This document shows, one piece after another, positions 1-8,134 of a stretch of 64,000 bases of DNA. Position 1 is the stretch's first letter; every line of letters begins with the position of its first letter. Both the position numbers and the translations under genes were made by a program. Below the pieces are notes generated by a model. The model did no database searches and was not told where the DNA came from. It saw only the letters and a list, made by a program, of their open reading frames with translations. Origin of the DNA: Flavobacteriaceae bacterium (GTDB lineage Bacteria; Bacteroidota; Bacteroidia; Flavobacteriales; Flavobacteriaceae); NCBI GenBank assembly GCA_021647885.1, contig JAKITV010000004.1, positions 1 to 64,000 of the forward strand, given 5' to 3'.

Positions 1-227
1 TAACCAATTCCGGAACTGGTTATTTGGCTTGGGATGCTGCAGACCCAAATCATGCTCAACAATCATGTTCTATAGTTAATGGAACTGGATTAGAAGGCAC
101 TTGTGGTTGTGCTGATGCTAATACTTACAGCTTTATTACTGGGCAATCGTTAGGTACGACTTTACCTTGTACTTTAAAAAGGTATCGTGTTGAGCAAAGT
201 GGAAATACCTTGTTTATTAGTAATTAA
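1..227 (+). CDS. 3' fragment of an unrecognised secreted-type protein
   Basis: An open frame enters from the left edge (first whole codon at base 3) and stops at 225-227, leaving about 74 C-terminal residues. The fragment is rich in Gly, Asn, Thr and Ser and has four cysteines in two groups (SCS and TCGC) plus a later PCT, a composition typical of exported Bacteroidota proteins. It ends in a short strand-like segment (YRVEQSGNTLFISN). I do not recognise the family. The TTG at 24 is only an internal codon, because the frame is open upstream of it. Bases 228-359 hold no gene, only an imperfect hairpin (TTAATGAA 292-299 / TTCATTAA 308-315). Confidence 0.5.
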   Translation, partial: TNSGTGYLAWDAADPNHAQQSCSIVNGTGLEGTCGCADANTYSFITGQSLGTTLPCTLKRYRVEQSGNTLFISN

Positions 228-359
228 TAGTTTTTTGCCAGAATTTGAAGTGCACTATTAATGACTTTATTAAAAAAATTGACGAACTTCGTTAATGAAT
301 GATATAGTTCATTAAAACATATCATATCATTACATTAGCGAATATTAAAAACAAGAAAA

Positions 360-1550
360 ATGAAGAACCTAATAATAATCATATTTGTATTTGTTGGCTT
401 CTTATCTTGTCAACAGACCAAAAAAAAGGATAATGAAACAAATCCATTGTTGAATTATTTAGAAAAAAACAGAAAATACCCAAATGAATACGTGATTGAA
501 AATTTCAAAACTCACGATATTATATTCATTGGTGAAAATCATTTTATAAAGCAACAAGTAGAATTCATTAAAAATTTAATTCCTGAACTATATGAAAACG
601 GAATTTACAATTTAGGCACAGAATTTATCAGATATTCCGATACAGAACTAATGAATAAAATAATCACCGACAGTATTTTTAATGAAAAATATGCAAAAGA
701 AATTACATTTAATTCTTTATGGCATTGGGGTTATCAGGAATATATTGACGTTTATAAAGAAGCTTGGAAATTAAATCGAAGTTTACCGAAGAACGCTCCA
801 AAGTTTAAAATTTTCGGTATTGAAGACGATATGGATTGGAGTTTTGTTAAAACTGAAGAAGACAGAAACAATCCCAAAATAATGACAAAAGTTTTTAAGT
901 CAAGTTCTCAATTTGTAGAGGATGAAGGACTATCTGCATTCGCAATACAAAAAGAGGTATTAGACAAAAATGAAAAAGCAGTAATTCATTCAGGAATTCA
1001 CCACGCATTTACATCTTATTATCAGCCCCACTACAATCCAGAAAAACACGGGTTTGGAGGAAGTTATGAAAAAGAAAGAATGGGAAATCTTATCAAAAAT
1101 AAAATTGGGAATAAAACGATGACAATCTTCCTTCACGGACCTTGGTTTTCTTCTGACGGCTATGAAAATCAAGGTTTGCCTGTTGACGGAGTTTTAGATA
1201 GTCTTTTTTCTCAAAAACATAATATGGAATTTATACCTTTTGGCGTAGATACAAAAGGAACTCCATTTGGAGATTTAAAAGGTGAAACAAGTGTTTATAA
1301 ATATGGTTATCCAAATTTCACTTTAAAAGATTTTTGCGATGGCTATATATTTCTTAATCCAATCTCAGAATATAAATCAGTAACTGCTATACCTAATTTT
1401 GTAACGCCTGACAAGGTGGAATTTATTAAACAACAAGAATTTGAATATAGAAATAAAAATATAACCGCAAAAAACCTTAATGATACAATACAAATATGGC
1501 TAAATGAAAGTGAATTGAAAATGAGAAAAATGTCTAATACCATACGCTAA
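360..1550 (+). CDS. Lipoprotein with GENH motif (erythromycin-esterase/ChaN/Tiki-like fold)
   Basis: A 396-residue exported protein. The N-terminus has a hydrophobic run ending in a lipobox-like FLSC, making Cys17 the predicted lipidated residue. The body opens with IFIGENHF (GENH at 58-61) and later has IHSGIHHAF and a GPWFSSDGYE segment. That pattern of a Glu-His pair near the N-terminus and later histidines is seen in the erythromycin-esterase/ChaN/TraB-Tiki group of putative metal-dependent hydrolases. The substrate is unknown; the family link rests on motifs only, and I do not claim antibiotic resistance. It stands alone, 130 bp after the previous gene. A nested hairpin covers its stop codon. 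Confidence 0.55.
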   Translation: MKNLIIIIFVFVGFLSCQQTKKKDNETNPLLNYLEKNRKYPNEYVIENFKTHDIIFIGENHFIKQQVEFIKNLIPELYENGIYNLGTEFIRYSDTELMNKIITDSIFNEKYAKEITFNSLWHWGYQEYIDVYKEAWKLNRSLPKNAPKFKIFGIEDDMDWSFVKTEEDRNNPKIMTKVFKSSSQFVEDEGLSAFAIQKEVLDKNEKAVIHSGIHHAFTSYYQPHYNPEKHGFGGSYEKERMGNLIKNKIGNKTMTIFLHGPWFSSDGYENQGLPVDGVLDSLFSQKHNMEFIPFGVDTKGTPFGDLKGETSVYKYGYPNFTLKDFCDGYIFLNPISEYKSVTAIPNFVTPDKVEFIKQQEFEYRNKNITAKNLNDTIQIWLNESELKMRKMSNTIR

Positions 1551-1576
1551 CACTGCGTAAAAATAATGGTGGTATT
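1536..1576 (+). repeat. Nested inverted repeat over a stop codon
   Basis: An outer stem AATACCA (1536-1542) / TGGTATT (1570-1576) encloses an inner stem TACGC (1543-1547) / GCGTA (1555-1559). The inner left arm is the last sense codons of the GENH lipoprotein gene and the loop holds its TAA. There is no U-tract, so a simple intrinsic terminator is unlikely. The remaining bases to 1672 hold nothing else I recognise. Confidence 0.45.
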
Positions 1577-1672
1577 GTACTAAATATGAGCATATTAGCT
1601 ATAAATAAACAATATGTTAAAAGGAAAATATTACTAATAAATCTACCACTATTCTTACACCAACCGAACATA

Positions 1673-3883
1673 CTAAAATTTCAAAGTTACTCCTAACAAA
1701 AAATTAGTCGTTGCTTGAGGATAATATCCTGCGCCTTCAATGGTTGTAACTTCTCCAGGAACAGACCACGTATCATCGTAAGTAAAATAATAACCATTTG
1801 ATACATATTTTTTGTTGAACACATTATTTACTAAACCTGAAATAATAATCGTTTTAAAGATTGAGTTTGATTTAATCTCGTAAGTCATATTAAAATCATT
1901 AACAAAATAGCTGTCTAGTTTAGACACTTTAGAATCGGTATTTCCCATAAATTGCTCACCAACATATTTACTTAAAAAAGAGAATTGTAGGTTCTTATTA
2001 GGCTGAAATATAAAAGCATTTGCAGCTATTACTTTAGGTGAAAAAGAAAGATTGGTTTTTCCGAGATTTAATAACTCTCCATCAATTTCTTTGTTTTTAT
2101 TTGAGCTTATGGTAAAATTTGGTTGTAAAACAAGCTTATTGGAAATTTGGATATTTGCTTCTACTTCTATACCTAATCTATAACTTTTACCACTATTAGT
2201 TCTAATAGGTGTGCCTGTATCGTCTATGTTTCCTGTAAGTGCCAACTGCTCGTTATATAACATATAATACGCATTGGCATTAATATTAAATTTGTTTGTA
2301 GTGCGTCTCCAACCTAATTCGAAATCGTTTAACTCTTCGGGCTTAATATTAATATTACTTTCAAAATCGCTTCTGCTTGGTTCGCGATTTGCTCGTGCGT
2401 AAGAAAAGTAAAAACTATTTTTGTCATTAGCTTTATATGTAATTCCAGCTTTAGGGTTGAAAAAATTATAGGTTTCATCTACTTTTAGGTTTATTCTATC
2501 TGACGTAAACCCAGTAGTTTTGTAATCCACAAAACGTATTTGTAAATCTCCATATAAACTTACTTTTTTACTTATTAGGAACGTGGTTTTTGCAAAAATG
2601 CTGAAGTCCTTTTTCTTTCCATTGCCATTATAATAACGATCTCTAATTTGACTGTCGCTTGCATATTGCGCCCAAATAACTTCTCCAAAATGGTCGCCAT
2701 CATAACTGCTGTACGATGCTCCAAAAATTAAATCTATTTTATCGTTTTTATAATTTGCATTCGCATTTAGGACATAAAAATCGTTGTCCAGCCAACGACG
2801 ACGAATTAAATCGGTTGTATTAATAGTTTCTCCACCAATTTCAATAGCTTCAAAATCATAATCATCAAAACCTTGATCTTCTTTGTATTGTTCAAAATAT
2901 CCACGTCCAAAAGTGTAATTTAAACCTATGTTAGTTGACCAATTATTATTAATCCTTTCATTAAAATGTAATTGATAATGATCTTGTTTATAATTATCTA
3001 CTTCATTATCGTAGAATTGAATATTCCCTTCATTATCTGTGTACATTCCTGATGTATTAAATGTTCTGTTATTAGCTAAAGTTTCTGCATCAATGCCATT
3101 CCACGCTTGATACGTGATTTCATGTCCTCCAAAAACCAATCCTTTAATTAAAGTATTCTCATCTACATAAGATGCTTGTAAAAAGTATGATTTTAAATTG
3201 GACGTTGCTCTATCTATATAACCATCAGATTTAATTTGAGACAAGCGTCCAGCAATTTCAAAATGCTTATTAAATTTTCCAGTACTAAATTTTAAGGTGT
3301 GTTTTCTAGTATTAAAACTTCCAAATGAATTAGAAATTTCTCCATTGGCTTTTTCAGCAATAACATCGGTTAAAATATTAATACTAGCCCCAAAAGCACC
3401 AGAACCATTAGTTGAAGTTCCAACACCTCGCTGTAATTGTAAACTCTCTACTGAAGACGTAAAATCCCCTAAATTAACCCAAAAAGTGCTCAACGATTCT
3501 GCATCGTTATACGGAATACCATTAATGGTAATATTGGTGGATTGTGCACTCACGCCACGAACTCGAATACCTGTGTAACCAACTCCTGCTCCAGCATCGC
3601 TTGTAGAAACTACTGAAGGTAAAAAGTTAAGAAGAATTGGAATGTCTTGCCCTAAATTACGTTTAGCAAGTTTCTCTTTAGTAATATTTGAATGTGTAAT
3701 AGGAGAGGTTGCATTTACGCGGACAGCTTTAACAAGGACTTCTTCTAATTTTTCAATCTTCGTGGAATCCTGTTGTTTTTCTTGAGAAAAAGAAGAAACA
3801 CATATTAAAATAAAAAAGGGTAGCAGTAATAAAGACCTTTCGACTGCGCTCAAGGTGACATTATTTTTAAGATGGTATTTCAT
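1673..3883 (-). CDS. TPP-riboswitch-controlled TonB-dependent receptor (probable thiamine receptor)
   Basis: A 736-residue outer-membrane receptor. It has a signal peptide (hydrophobic about 18-31, ending SFSQ), a plug domain (about 50-170, with GYTGIRVRGVS and the usual INGIPYNDAES loop) and a 22-strand-type barrel ending in LLGVTLKF with a terminal Phe. The TPP riboswitch about 90 bp upstream in the same direction strongly suggests that it imports thiamine or a derivative. This matches the Omr1-type receptors predicted in Bacteroidota. Residues 8-17 (NVTLSAVERS) are encoded by a dispersed repeat and give the signal peptide an unusually long charged N-region. No later Met offers an alternative start that keeps the signal peptide. 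Substrate is inferred from regulation, not from the protein. Confidence 0.85.
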   Translation of the reverse strand: MKYHLKNNVTLSAVERSLLLLPFFILICVSSFSQEKQQDSTKIEKLEEVLVKAVRVNATSPITHSNITKEKLAKRNLGQDIPILLNFLPSVVSTSDAGAGVGYTGIRVRGVSAQSTNITINGIPYNDAESLSTFWVNLGDFTSSVESLQLQRGVGTSTNGSGAFGASINILTDVIAEKANGEISNSFGSFNTRKHTLKFSTGKFNKHFEIAGRLSQIKSDGYIDRATSNLKSYFLQASYVDENTLIKGLVFGGHEITYQAWNGIDAETLANNRTFNTSGMYTDNEGNIQFYDNEVDNYKQDHYQLHFNERINNNWSTNIGLNYTFGRGYFEQYKEDQGFDDYDFEAIEIGGETINTTDLIRRRWLDNDFYVLNANANYKNDKIDLIFGASYSSYDGDHFGEVIWAQYASDSQIRDRYYNGNGKKKDFSIFAKTTFLISKKVSLYGDLQIRFVDYKTTGFTSDRINLKVDETYNFFNPKAGITYKANDKNSFYFSYARANREPSRSDFESNINIKPEELNDFELGWRRTTNKFNINANAYYMLYNEQLALTGNIDDTGTPIRTNSGKSYRLGIEVEANIQISNKLVLQPNFTISSNKNKEIDGELLNLGKTNLSFSPKVIAANAFIFQPNKNLQFSFLSKYVGEQFMGNTDSKVSKLDSYFVNDFNMTYEIKSNSIFKTIIISGLVNNVFNKKYVSNGYYFTYDDTWSVPGEVTTIEGAGYYPQATTNFLLGVTLKF
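3835..3860. repeat. Dispersed TTCGACTGCGCTCAAGGTGAC repeat, translated
   Basis: The core ACCTT-TCGACTGCGCTC-AAGGT has 5-bp inverted arms. It lies inside the N-terminal coding region of the TonB receptor, where it reads VTLSAVER on the minus strand. Related copies are at 3945-3970 (ATTCT-TCGCTATGCTC-AGAAT, non-coding) and 48495-48522 (inside sucB). Confidence 0.7.
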
Positions 3884-3944
3884 TCGAATAAAAATATAAT
3901 CGAATAAAAAGAGGTAATTATTCTTTGTTGCTTATGATTGAATG

Positions 3945-3970
3945 AGATTCTTCGCTATGCTCAGAATGAC
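3945..3970. repeat. Dispersed ATTCTTCGCTATGCTCAGAAT repeat
   Basis: A short inverted repeat (ATTCT/AGAAT around TCGCTATGCTC) between the TPP riboswitch and the receptor start codon, so it would be part of the mRNA leader. Its loop and flank (TTCGCTATGCTCAGAATGAC) match the repeat family seen in the receptor and sucB coding regions. Confidence 0.65.
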
Positions 3971-3973
3971 AAA

Positions 3974-4066
3974 AATTTCCTAAACAGCATTACCTGTTCT
4001 AGGTTCAATGGGTTTGATCTCAGCCTCCCGATAACTATCGGGATTGGCACCCCTTTTTTGAGAACA
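3974..4066 (-). promoter_or_regulatory. TPP riboswitch (THI element)
   Basis: On the minus strand the conserved core reads in order GGGGTGCC, a variable stem, GGCTGAGATCAAACCC, TTGAACCT, and ACAGGTAATGCTGTTTAGGAAA. These are the P2/P3 and P4/P5 signatures of the thiamine-pyrophosphate riboswitch. It precedes the TonB receptor start (3883) by about 90 nt and would switch it off when TPP is plentiful. The variable P3 region is made of the dispersed palindrome TCCCGATAACTATCGGGA (4026-4043). A TATATTTG -7 box (4070-4077) lies immediately upstream. Confidence 0.92.
4026..4043. repeat. Dispersed palindrome TCCCGATAACTATCGGGA, copy 1
   Basis: An 18-bp near-perfect palindrome forming the P3 extension of the TPP riboswitch. 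The other copies are at 10214-10231, 30982-30999 and 33089-33106. Confidence 0.85.
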
Positions 4067-4069
4067 GCA

Positions 4070-4077
4070 CAAATATA
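4070..4077 (-). promoter_or_regulatory. Probable -7 box of the TonB receptor transcript
   Basis: TATATTTG on the minus strand fits the Bacteroidota TAnnTTTG element and would start transcription just before the TPP aptamer. No clear TTTG lies 19 bp further upstream. The AT-rich tract of GAATTA units next to it (about 4081-4118) is low-complexity repeat. Confidence 0.5.
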
Positions 4078-4243
4078 ATTATGAATTACGAATTATGAAT
4101 TATGAATTGTGAATTATTTTCACTCATAAATAGGTAGAGCATTAACATACTTTGAAAAGAAAAGTCTCTTATGAAGAGAAAATAATAACAGCACTATTTT
4201 TATCGTAATATTGCAATATTACAATATTATGGTTATAAAAAAA

Positions 4244-4651
4244 TTAACTATCAATATCCGGTTTTTTACGAGTTGTCTTTCTTTCGGATAGTTTCCGTTT
4301 GTCTTTTAGTCGTTTCTTTACTACAGATTTGGGTATTTTAGTAGGCACTCTTTTTTTAGGAACAATTAATCCTTCTTTTATTAAAGTAATAAAACGTTTA
4401 ATAACAAGCTCTTTGTTTTTGTGTTGACTTCGGCTTTCATCACAATTTAAAATGAGAAGTCCTTCTCTGGTAAGTTTTGTGCCTATGTTTTTTGTGAGGA
4501 TTTCTTTTTCTTCTTCATTTAAAACTTCGGATTCTAAAACATTAAAAAACAGCATTACTTTAGATGATACCTTATTGGCGTGTTGTCCTCCAGCTCCACC
4601 ACTTCTTACTGCTTTAAAGCTTAATTCTGATTTTAATGCATCAATATCCAA
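4244..4651 (-). CDS. arfB: ArfB-type peptidyl-tRNA hydrolase (ribosome rescue)
   Basis: A 135-residue protein with only the release-factor domain-3 fold. The catalytic GGQ is at 21-23 in SGGAGGQHANKVSSKV and the C-terminal tail (about 100-135) is rich in Lys and Arg. In ArfB/YaeJ the GGQ hydrolyses peptidyl-tRNA on stalled ribosomes while the basic tail enters the empty mRNA channel. No stop-codon recognition domains are present, which rules out RF1/RF2. It follows the DUF4301 gene by 2 bp and is probably co-transcribed with it. Length is the family's usual length. The 170 bp after it hold AT-rich repeats (AATATTGCAATATT, 4208-4221), then the riboswitch region. Confidence 0.92.
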   Translation of the reverse strand: MDIDALKSELSFKAVRSGGAGGQHANKVSSKVMLFFNVLESEVLNEEEKEILTKNIGTKLTREGLLILNCDESRSQHKNKELVIKRFITLIKEGLIVPKKRVPTKIPKSVVKKRLKDKRKLSERKTTRKKPDIDS

Positions 4652-4653
4652 AA

Positions 4654-6207
4654 TTAATTAATTTGGTGTTGCGGTTTTAATAAATCGTTTACTGTTTTTA
4701 CAGGATTGAAAGTTATTAATGGGACTTCTACAAAAATGCTGTTCCAATTAGCCATACTGCCATTCCAGAGTCCAGGTAATTCTAGTGCTTTTATGTCTTT
4801 TCCCACTTTGGTTTTCATGGTTATAAAAGCGGTTTTAGAATCTACAAATTTTGTGAGATTAAATATTTCTCCTTTATAGTTCTTAATACCGCAAACCAAA
4901 TCTACAGGATTAAAATGTGTAGCGTTTTTAAGGATATCTTTTTGAAGTTTATTCTTTTTATCTATTTGAGCAGATTCGACTATTTGAAGGGAAATGTTTC
5001 CATTTTCTTCTTTTACCCAAAAAGGACCTCCTCCTGGTTCTCCTTCATTTTTTACCATACCACAAACACGAATTGGACGATTTAGTTTTTCAGCTAAGTA
5101 TTCAATTTGATATTTTGTTGAGTATTTCTCGAATTCTGAACTTATGGTTACATTCATTTTATCGGACAAAAACTGTGCTATATTAATAAGCTCTTCCTCA
5201 TTAACATCCTTATTATCTAAATCCTTTTGATATTTGAATGCTTGTTCTTGAATTTTAAGTAAAATTCCTGCTAGCATTTTCTTGTATTGCCCAACTTCTT
5301 CTTCAAAATTAAACACAGCAACATTATCAATATTTTTAACAAAAATAACGTCTGCATCCAAATCATTTAAATTTTCCAGTAAGGCACCATGTCCAGATGG
5401 CCTAAAAAGCAAACTTCCATCTTCTTCTCTAAAAGGTATGTTTTTGGTTGTTACTGCTATTGTATCTGTTGATTCTTTTTGATATGAAAATGAAATATTA
5501 AATGCTGTATTGGTCTTTTTTTCTACAATTTCTTCAATCCGCTTAAATTCATCATCGAATTTATGATTATGCTTTTCTGAAATTGTAAAATGAAGATTAG
5601 CTTTGTTATTTGATGACGCATAGTAAGCTGCTTCAAATAAATGTTCTTCAAAAGCTGTTGCTATATGATTTCTATATTGATGGAATGGCAATAACCCTTT
5701 AGGGAAATCACCATAATTTAGTTTACTCTTTTGCAACATCATTTTTATAAACAATTCAATTTGTTTATTGTTTGATAGTGAATCGAAATCCTTAAAGTCT
5801 TTATATAATTGTTGTTTTACTTTGTAATAAAATGGAAGGTATTTTAATCCTATTATAAAAATTGATAGTTCTGTTGCTTTTTTTCTGTTTATATATGAGT
5901 TTATACTTTCTTTGTCGGCATTATATTCTTTAATAAAACTAAATAAAAATTTAAACATCCTAGTTGCAGCACCAGAAGCAGGCACAAATTTTAGCATTGA
6001 TGTCGTGTCTCGTTTACCGTTAAAATATGTAATATATTCTTCCTTCTCTTTCTTATTAAGCTTCAATATACCATTGCCAATTGTTGCCCTTTCCTTTAAA
6101 TTAATTAATGGAAACCCTGTTTTAAAAAGCTGAATTTGAGCATTGACTTTTTCGATAGTCAACCCTTTTTTTTTAATCTGTTTTATATCTTTTTCGGTAA
6201 AACTCAA
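4654..6207 (-). CDS. DUF4301 family protein
   Basis: A 517-residue cytosolic protein of a family common in Bacteroidota and without assigned function. Visible marks are KFVPASGAATRMFK (about 74-87), which resembles the glycine-rich entry loop of sugar-nucleotidyltransferase folds, a PSGHGALLENLNDLDADVIFVKNIDN block in the middle, and CGMVKNEGEPGGGPFWV (about 384-400). These would fit a nucleotidyltransferase-like fold, but no substrate can be read from the sequence. Its start overlaps the stop of the NadR-like kinase gene by 4 bp (ATGA), and arfB follows by 2 bp, so translation of the set is probably coupled. Confidence 0.8.
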   Translation of the reverse strand: MSFTEKDIKQIKKKGLTIEKVNAQIQLFKTGFPLINLKERATIGNGILKLNKKEKEEYITYFNGKRDTTSMLKFVPASGAATRMFKFLFSFIKEYNADKESINSYINRKKATELSIFIIGLKYLPFYYKVKQQLYKDFKDFDSLSNNKQIELFIKMMLQKSKLNYGDFPKGLLPFHQYRNHIATAFEEHLFEAAYYASSNNKANLHFTISEKHNHKFDDEFKRIEEIVEKKTNTAFNISFSYQKESTDTIAVTTKNIPFREEDGSLLFRPSGHGALLENLNDLDADVIFVKNIDNVAVFNFEEEVGQYKKMLAGILLKIQEQAFKYQKDLDNKDVNEEELINIAQFLSDKMNVTISSEFEKYSTKYQIEYLAEKLNRPIRVCGMVKNEGEPGGGPFWVKEENGNISLQIVESAQIDKKNKLQKDILKNATHFNPVDLVCGIKNYKGEIFNLTKFVDSKTAFITMKTKVGKDIKALELPGLWNGSMANWNSIFVEVPLITFNPVKTVNDLLKPQHQIN

Positions 6208-6773
6208 TGTCTGTTTTTTAATAATTTATCTATATGTTTTACTGCTTCTTGTAGCCTTTCATTTTTACTTCCTTTTAATAAAACATAAGGTCTTTTGTGT
6301 TTTATTAGTGCATCTTCAAAAGCTTTAAACATACGTAGCCTTTCATTTGGCTTATCGCGTAAATCGTCTGCTTCCCAAGGCGTATCAATATAAGTTAAAA
6401 AATATAAATCGTAAGTGTTTTTTACTGCAAATTTATCTAAAACCGGATCGCATGAACCAACATAATATGCTTCAGAATACACTTTGGTTTCTAACAAATC
6501 GGTATCACAAATTAAAACTGAATTCGTTTTTTGTGATAACTCGTTTTCAAGTTTCATTTGTCCTTTGGCAATAGGCACTAAATCTTCAGGTTCACATGTT
6601 TTGCGTTCGTTATTCCATTTATCTTGTAAATATTCACGCGCATATTCTGGCACCCAAACCGAATTATAATGTCTTGCTAATTGTTTTGAAAGTGTTGTTT
6701 TTCCTGTAGATTCAGGGCCAAATAAAACTACTTTTATGCAGTCACTCTTTTTTTGTTTAAGTTTTTCTTCCAT
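6204..6773 (-). CDS. NadR-like P-loop kinase (ribosylnicotinamide kinase type)
   Basis: A 189-residue ATPase with Walker A GPESTGKTTL (about 19-28), then EYAREYL, CDTDLLETKVYSEAYYG-type and a DDLRDKPNERLRMF lid segment. These follow the order of the ribosylnicotinamide kinase domain of NadR, which phosphorylates nicotinamide riboside. There is no N-terminal HTH or adenylyltransferase domain. Its start lies 40 bp inside pnuC, so the transporter and the kinase are coupled: uptake followed by phosphorylation traps the vitamin. Because a TPP-controlled receptor is nearby, thiamine rather than nicotinamide riboside as the substrate should be kept open. Confidence 0.8.
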   Translation of the reverse strand: MEEKLKQKKSDCIKVVLFGPESTGKTTLSKQLARHYNSVWVPEYAREYLQDKWNNERKTCEPEDLVPIAKGQMKLENELSQKTNSVLICDTDLLETKVYSEAYYVGSCDPVLDKFAVKNTYDLYFLTYIDTPWEADDLRDKPNERLRMFKAFEDALIKHKRPYVLLKGSKNERLQEAVKHIDKLLKNRH

Positions 6774-7366
6774 TCAATATATCCTTGAATTGCTAAAATT
6801 GTAAATACTAAATATTGTAATGATAACATTCCTAATCCTCTATATGCATATAGTGGAATAGTTATGATATCTGCAATAATCCATAACGTCCAGTTTTCTA
6901 ATTTCTTATTTGCCATGTACCACATTGCAGTAAAGAAAATTCCTGATGTTATAACATCTATATAATTTGCAATTTGTAAATCGTAATCATACGCTTTATA
7001 AACCATGTAAGTTACAATCATAGTTATTACAAAAAGCATTACACCAATAATTTTTTCTTTTTGGTTTGTTCTAGAAATTGGTACAACTAATTTGTCTTCT
7101 TTCTTACGAGACCAATTCCACCAACCATAAATACTCATAACTGAATAGTAGAAATTCATCATCATATCTCCAAAAAACTCACTAACATATAAGATATATA
7201 CAGTAATAATCGTACAAATAATTCCTGTTGGATAGACTAAAATGTTTGCTTTTTTTGCATACCAAACGCTCATGATTCCAAAAACAAATGCAATAGCTTC
7301 CAGAACAATTAAATGTGTAGGAGTTTCCTTGTAAGCAGCGATGAAAAAATCTATTATCTCATTCAT
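6734..7366 (-). CDS. pnuC: PnuC/PnuT family vitamin transporter
   Basis: A 210-residue inner-membrane protein with about seven hydrophobic segments. The family core NFYYSVMSIYGWWNW is at about 72-86. PnuC carriers move nicotinamide riboside by facilitated diffusion and depend on a cytosolic kinase, encoded here by the overlapping downstream gene. PnuT relatives carry thiamine, and sequence alone does not let me separate the two. No riboswitch precedes this gene: the 45 bp to the upstream gene hold only a 27-bp palindrome. Co-transcription with the GGGP synthase gene upstream is possible. Confidence 0.82.
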   Translation of the reverse strand: MNEIIDFFIAAYKETPTHLIVLEAIAFVFGIMSVWYAKKANILVYPTGIICTIITVYILYVSEFFGDMMMNFYYSVMSIYGWWNWSRKKEDKLVVPISRTNQKEKIIGVMLFVITMIVTYMVYKAYDYDLQIANYIDVITSGIFFTAMWYMANKKLENWTLWIIADIITIPLYAYRGLGMLSLQYLVFTILAIQGYIEWKKNLNKKRVTA

Positions 7367-7378
7367 ATTTTTTATCCT

Positions 7379-7405
7379 CCTGCAAGGTTTTTAAAACCTT
7401 GCAGG
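7379..7405. repeat. Perfect palindrome CCTGCAAGG...CCTTGCAGG
   Basis: A 27-bp perfect inverted repeat, CCTGCAAGGTTTT and its complement around a central T, filling most of the gap between the GGGP synthase and pnuC genes. It looks like a dispersed element: a related copy with the same TTTTTAAAA centre is at 63726-63758. It lacks a U-tract. Confidence 0.75.
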
Positions 7406-7411
7406 AATTTA

Positions 7412-8134
7412 CTAAAGTAAATTGTCAAAAAACGATTCGTCATTTTCAAAAGCAGTTCCTATAACAACCAAATCTGCTCCAGCTTGGTATGCTTTTTCTA
7501 ATTCCTGTTTGCTTCTTATCCCTCCACCAACTATTAACGGAATTTGAAGTGCTTTTTTTACTTCTGAAATCATTTTAGTTTCAATAGGGTGTGTTGCTCC
7601 ACTTCCTGCTTCCAAATAGATTAATTTCATGCCAAGAAATTCTCCAGCTAGAGCAGTATCAACAACATGCTGAATGTTATTTCGTAACATTGGTTGTGTT
7701 CCTGTTACCTTTTGAACTGATGTTGGTTTTCCATTTTCTATTAAAATATATCCTGTTGGAATTACTTCCAAATTGATATTTTTTAAAGTTGAAATGGACT
7801 CAACATGTTTCCCAATTAAGTATTCAGGATTTCGTCCAGAAATTAAAGACAAAAACAATAAGGCATCTGCTATGTTAGTTATTTGAGTAACATCTCCTGG
7901 AAATAATACAACAGGAAGGTTTGTAAGTTTCTTTATTACAGAAACTAAAGCATCTGTTTCATCTCTTTTAACTGTGCTTCCACCAACAAAAATATGTGTT
8001 ACAATTGAAGCATTTACTTTTTGCATGAAATTCTCCAAATACTCTAAATCCATTTTATCAGGATCAATCAATGCGGCAAGTAGGTTTTCTTTGTTAGAAA
8101 TAGAGGCTAATATGTTTTGATAGATTTTTTTCAT
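7412..8134 (-). CDS. Geranylgeranylglyceryl phosphate synthase family protein
   Basis: A 240-residue TIM-barrel prenyltransferase. It shows LLAALIDPDKMD at the N-terminus, THIFVGGSTVKRDE, LPVVLFPGDVTQI, LIYLEAGSGA and the phosphate-binding IVGGGIRSKQELEKAYQAGADLVVIGTA-type end. The family joins a polyprenyl diphosphate to sn-glycerol-1-phosphate, the first step to archaeal-type ether lipids. Bacteroidota members form a separate group with a long prenyl preference, and their role in the cell is not settled. Its ATG directly abuts the stop of the phosphopantetheinyl transferase gene, so the two are translationally coupled. No sn-glycerol-1-phosphate dehydrogenase is visible in the window. Confidence 0.88.
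   Translation of the reverse strand: MKKIYQNILASISNKENLLAALIDPDKMDLEYLENFMQKVNASIVTHIFVGGSTVKRDETDALVSVIKKLTNLPVVLFPGDVTQITNIADALLFLSLISGRNPEYLIGKHVESISTLKNINLEVIPTGYILIENGKPTSVQKVTGTQPMLRNNIQHVVDTALAGEFLGMKLIYLEAGSGATHPIETKMISEVKKALQIPLIVGGGIRSKQELEKAYQAGADLVVIGTAFENDESFFDNLL

Noticed and set aside
360-1550. Erythromycin resistance gene
   Set aside because: The GENH motif is shared with a wide superfamily; nothing shows activity on macrolides.
1541-1580. Integron attC site after the GENH lipoprotein gene
   Set aside because: The CGCTAAC and GCGTA parts do not fit the paired R and L box pattern, and there is no integrase or cassette array.
4081-4118. GAATTA-rich tandem tract as a regulatory array
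   Set aside because: Irregular low-complexity AT repeat without a consistent unit or symmetry.
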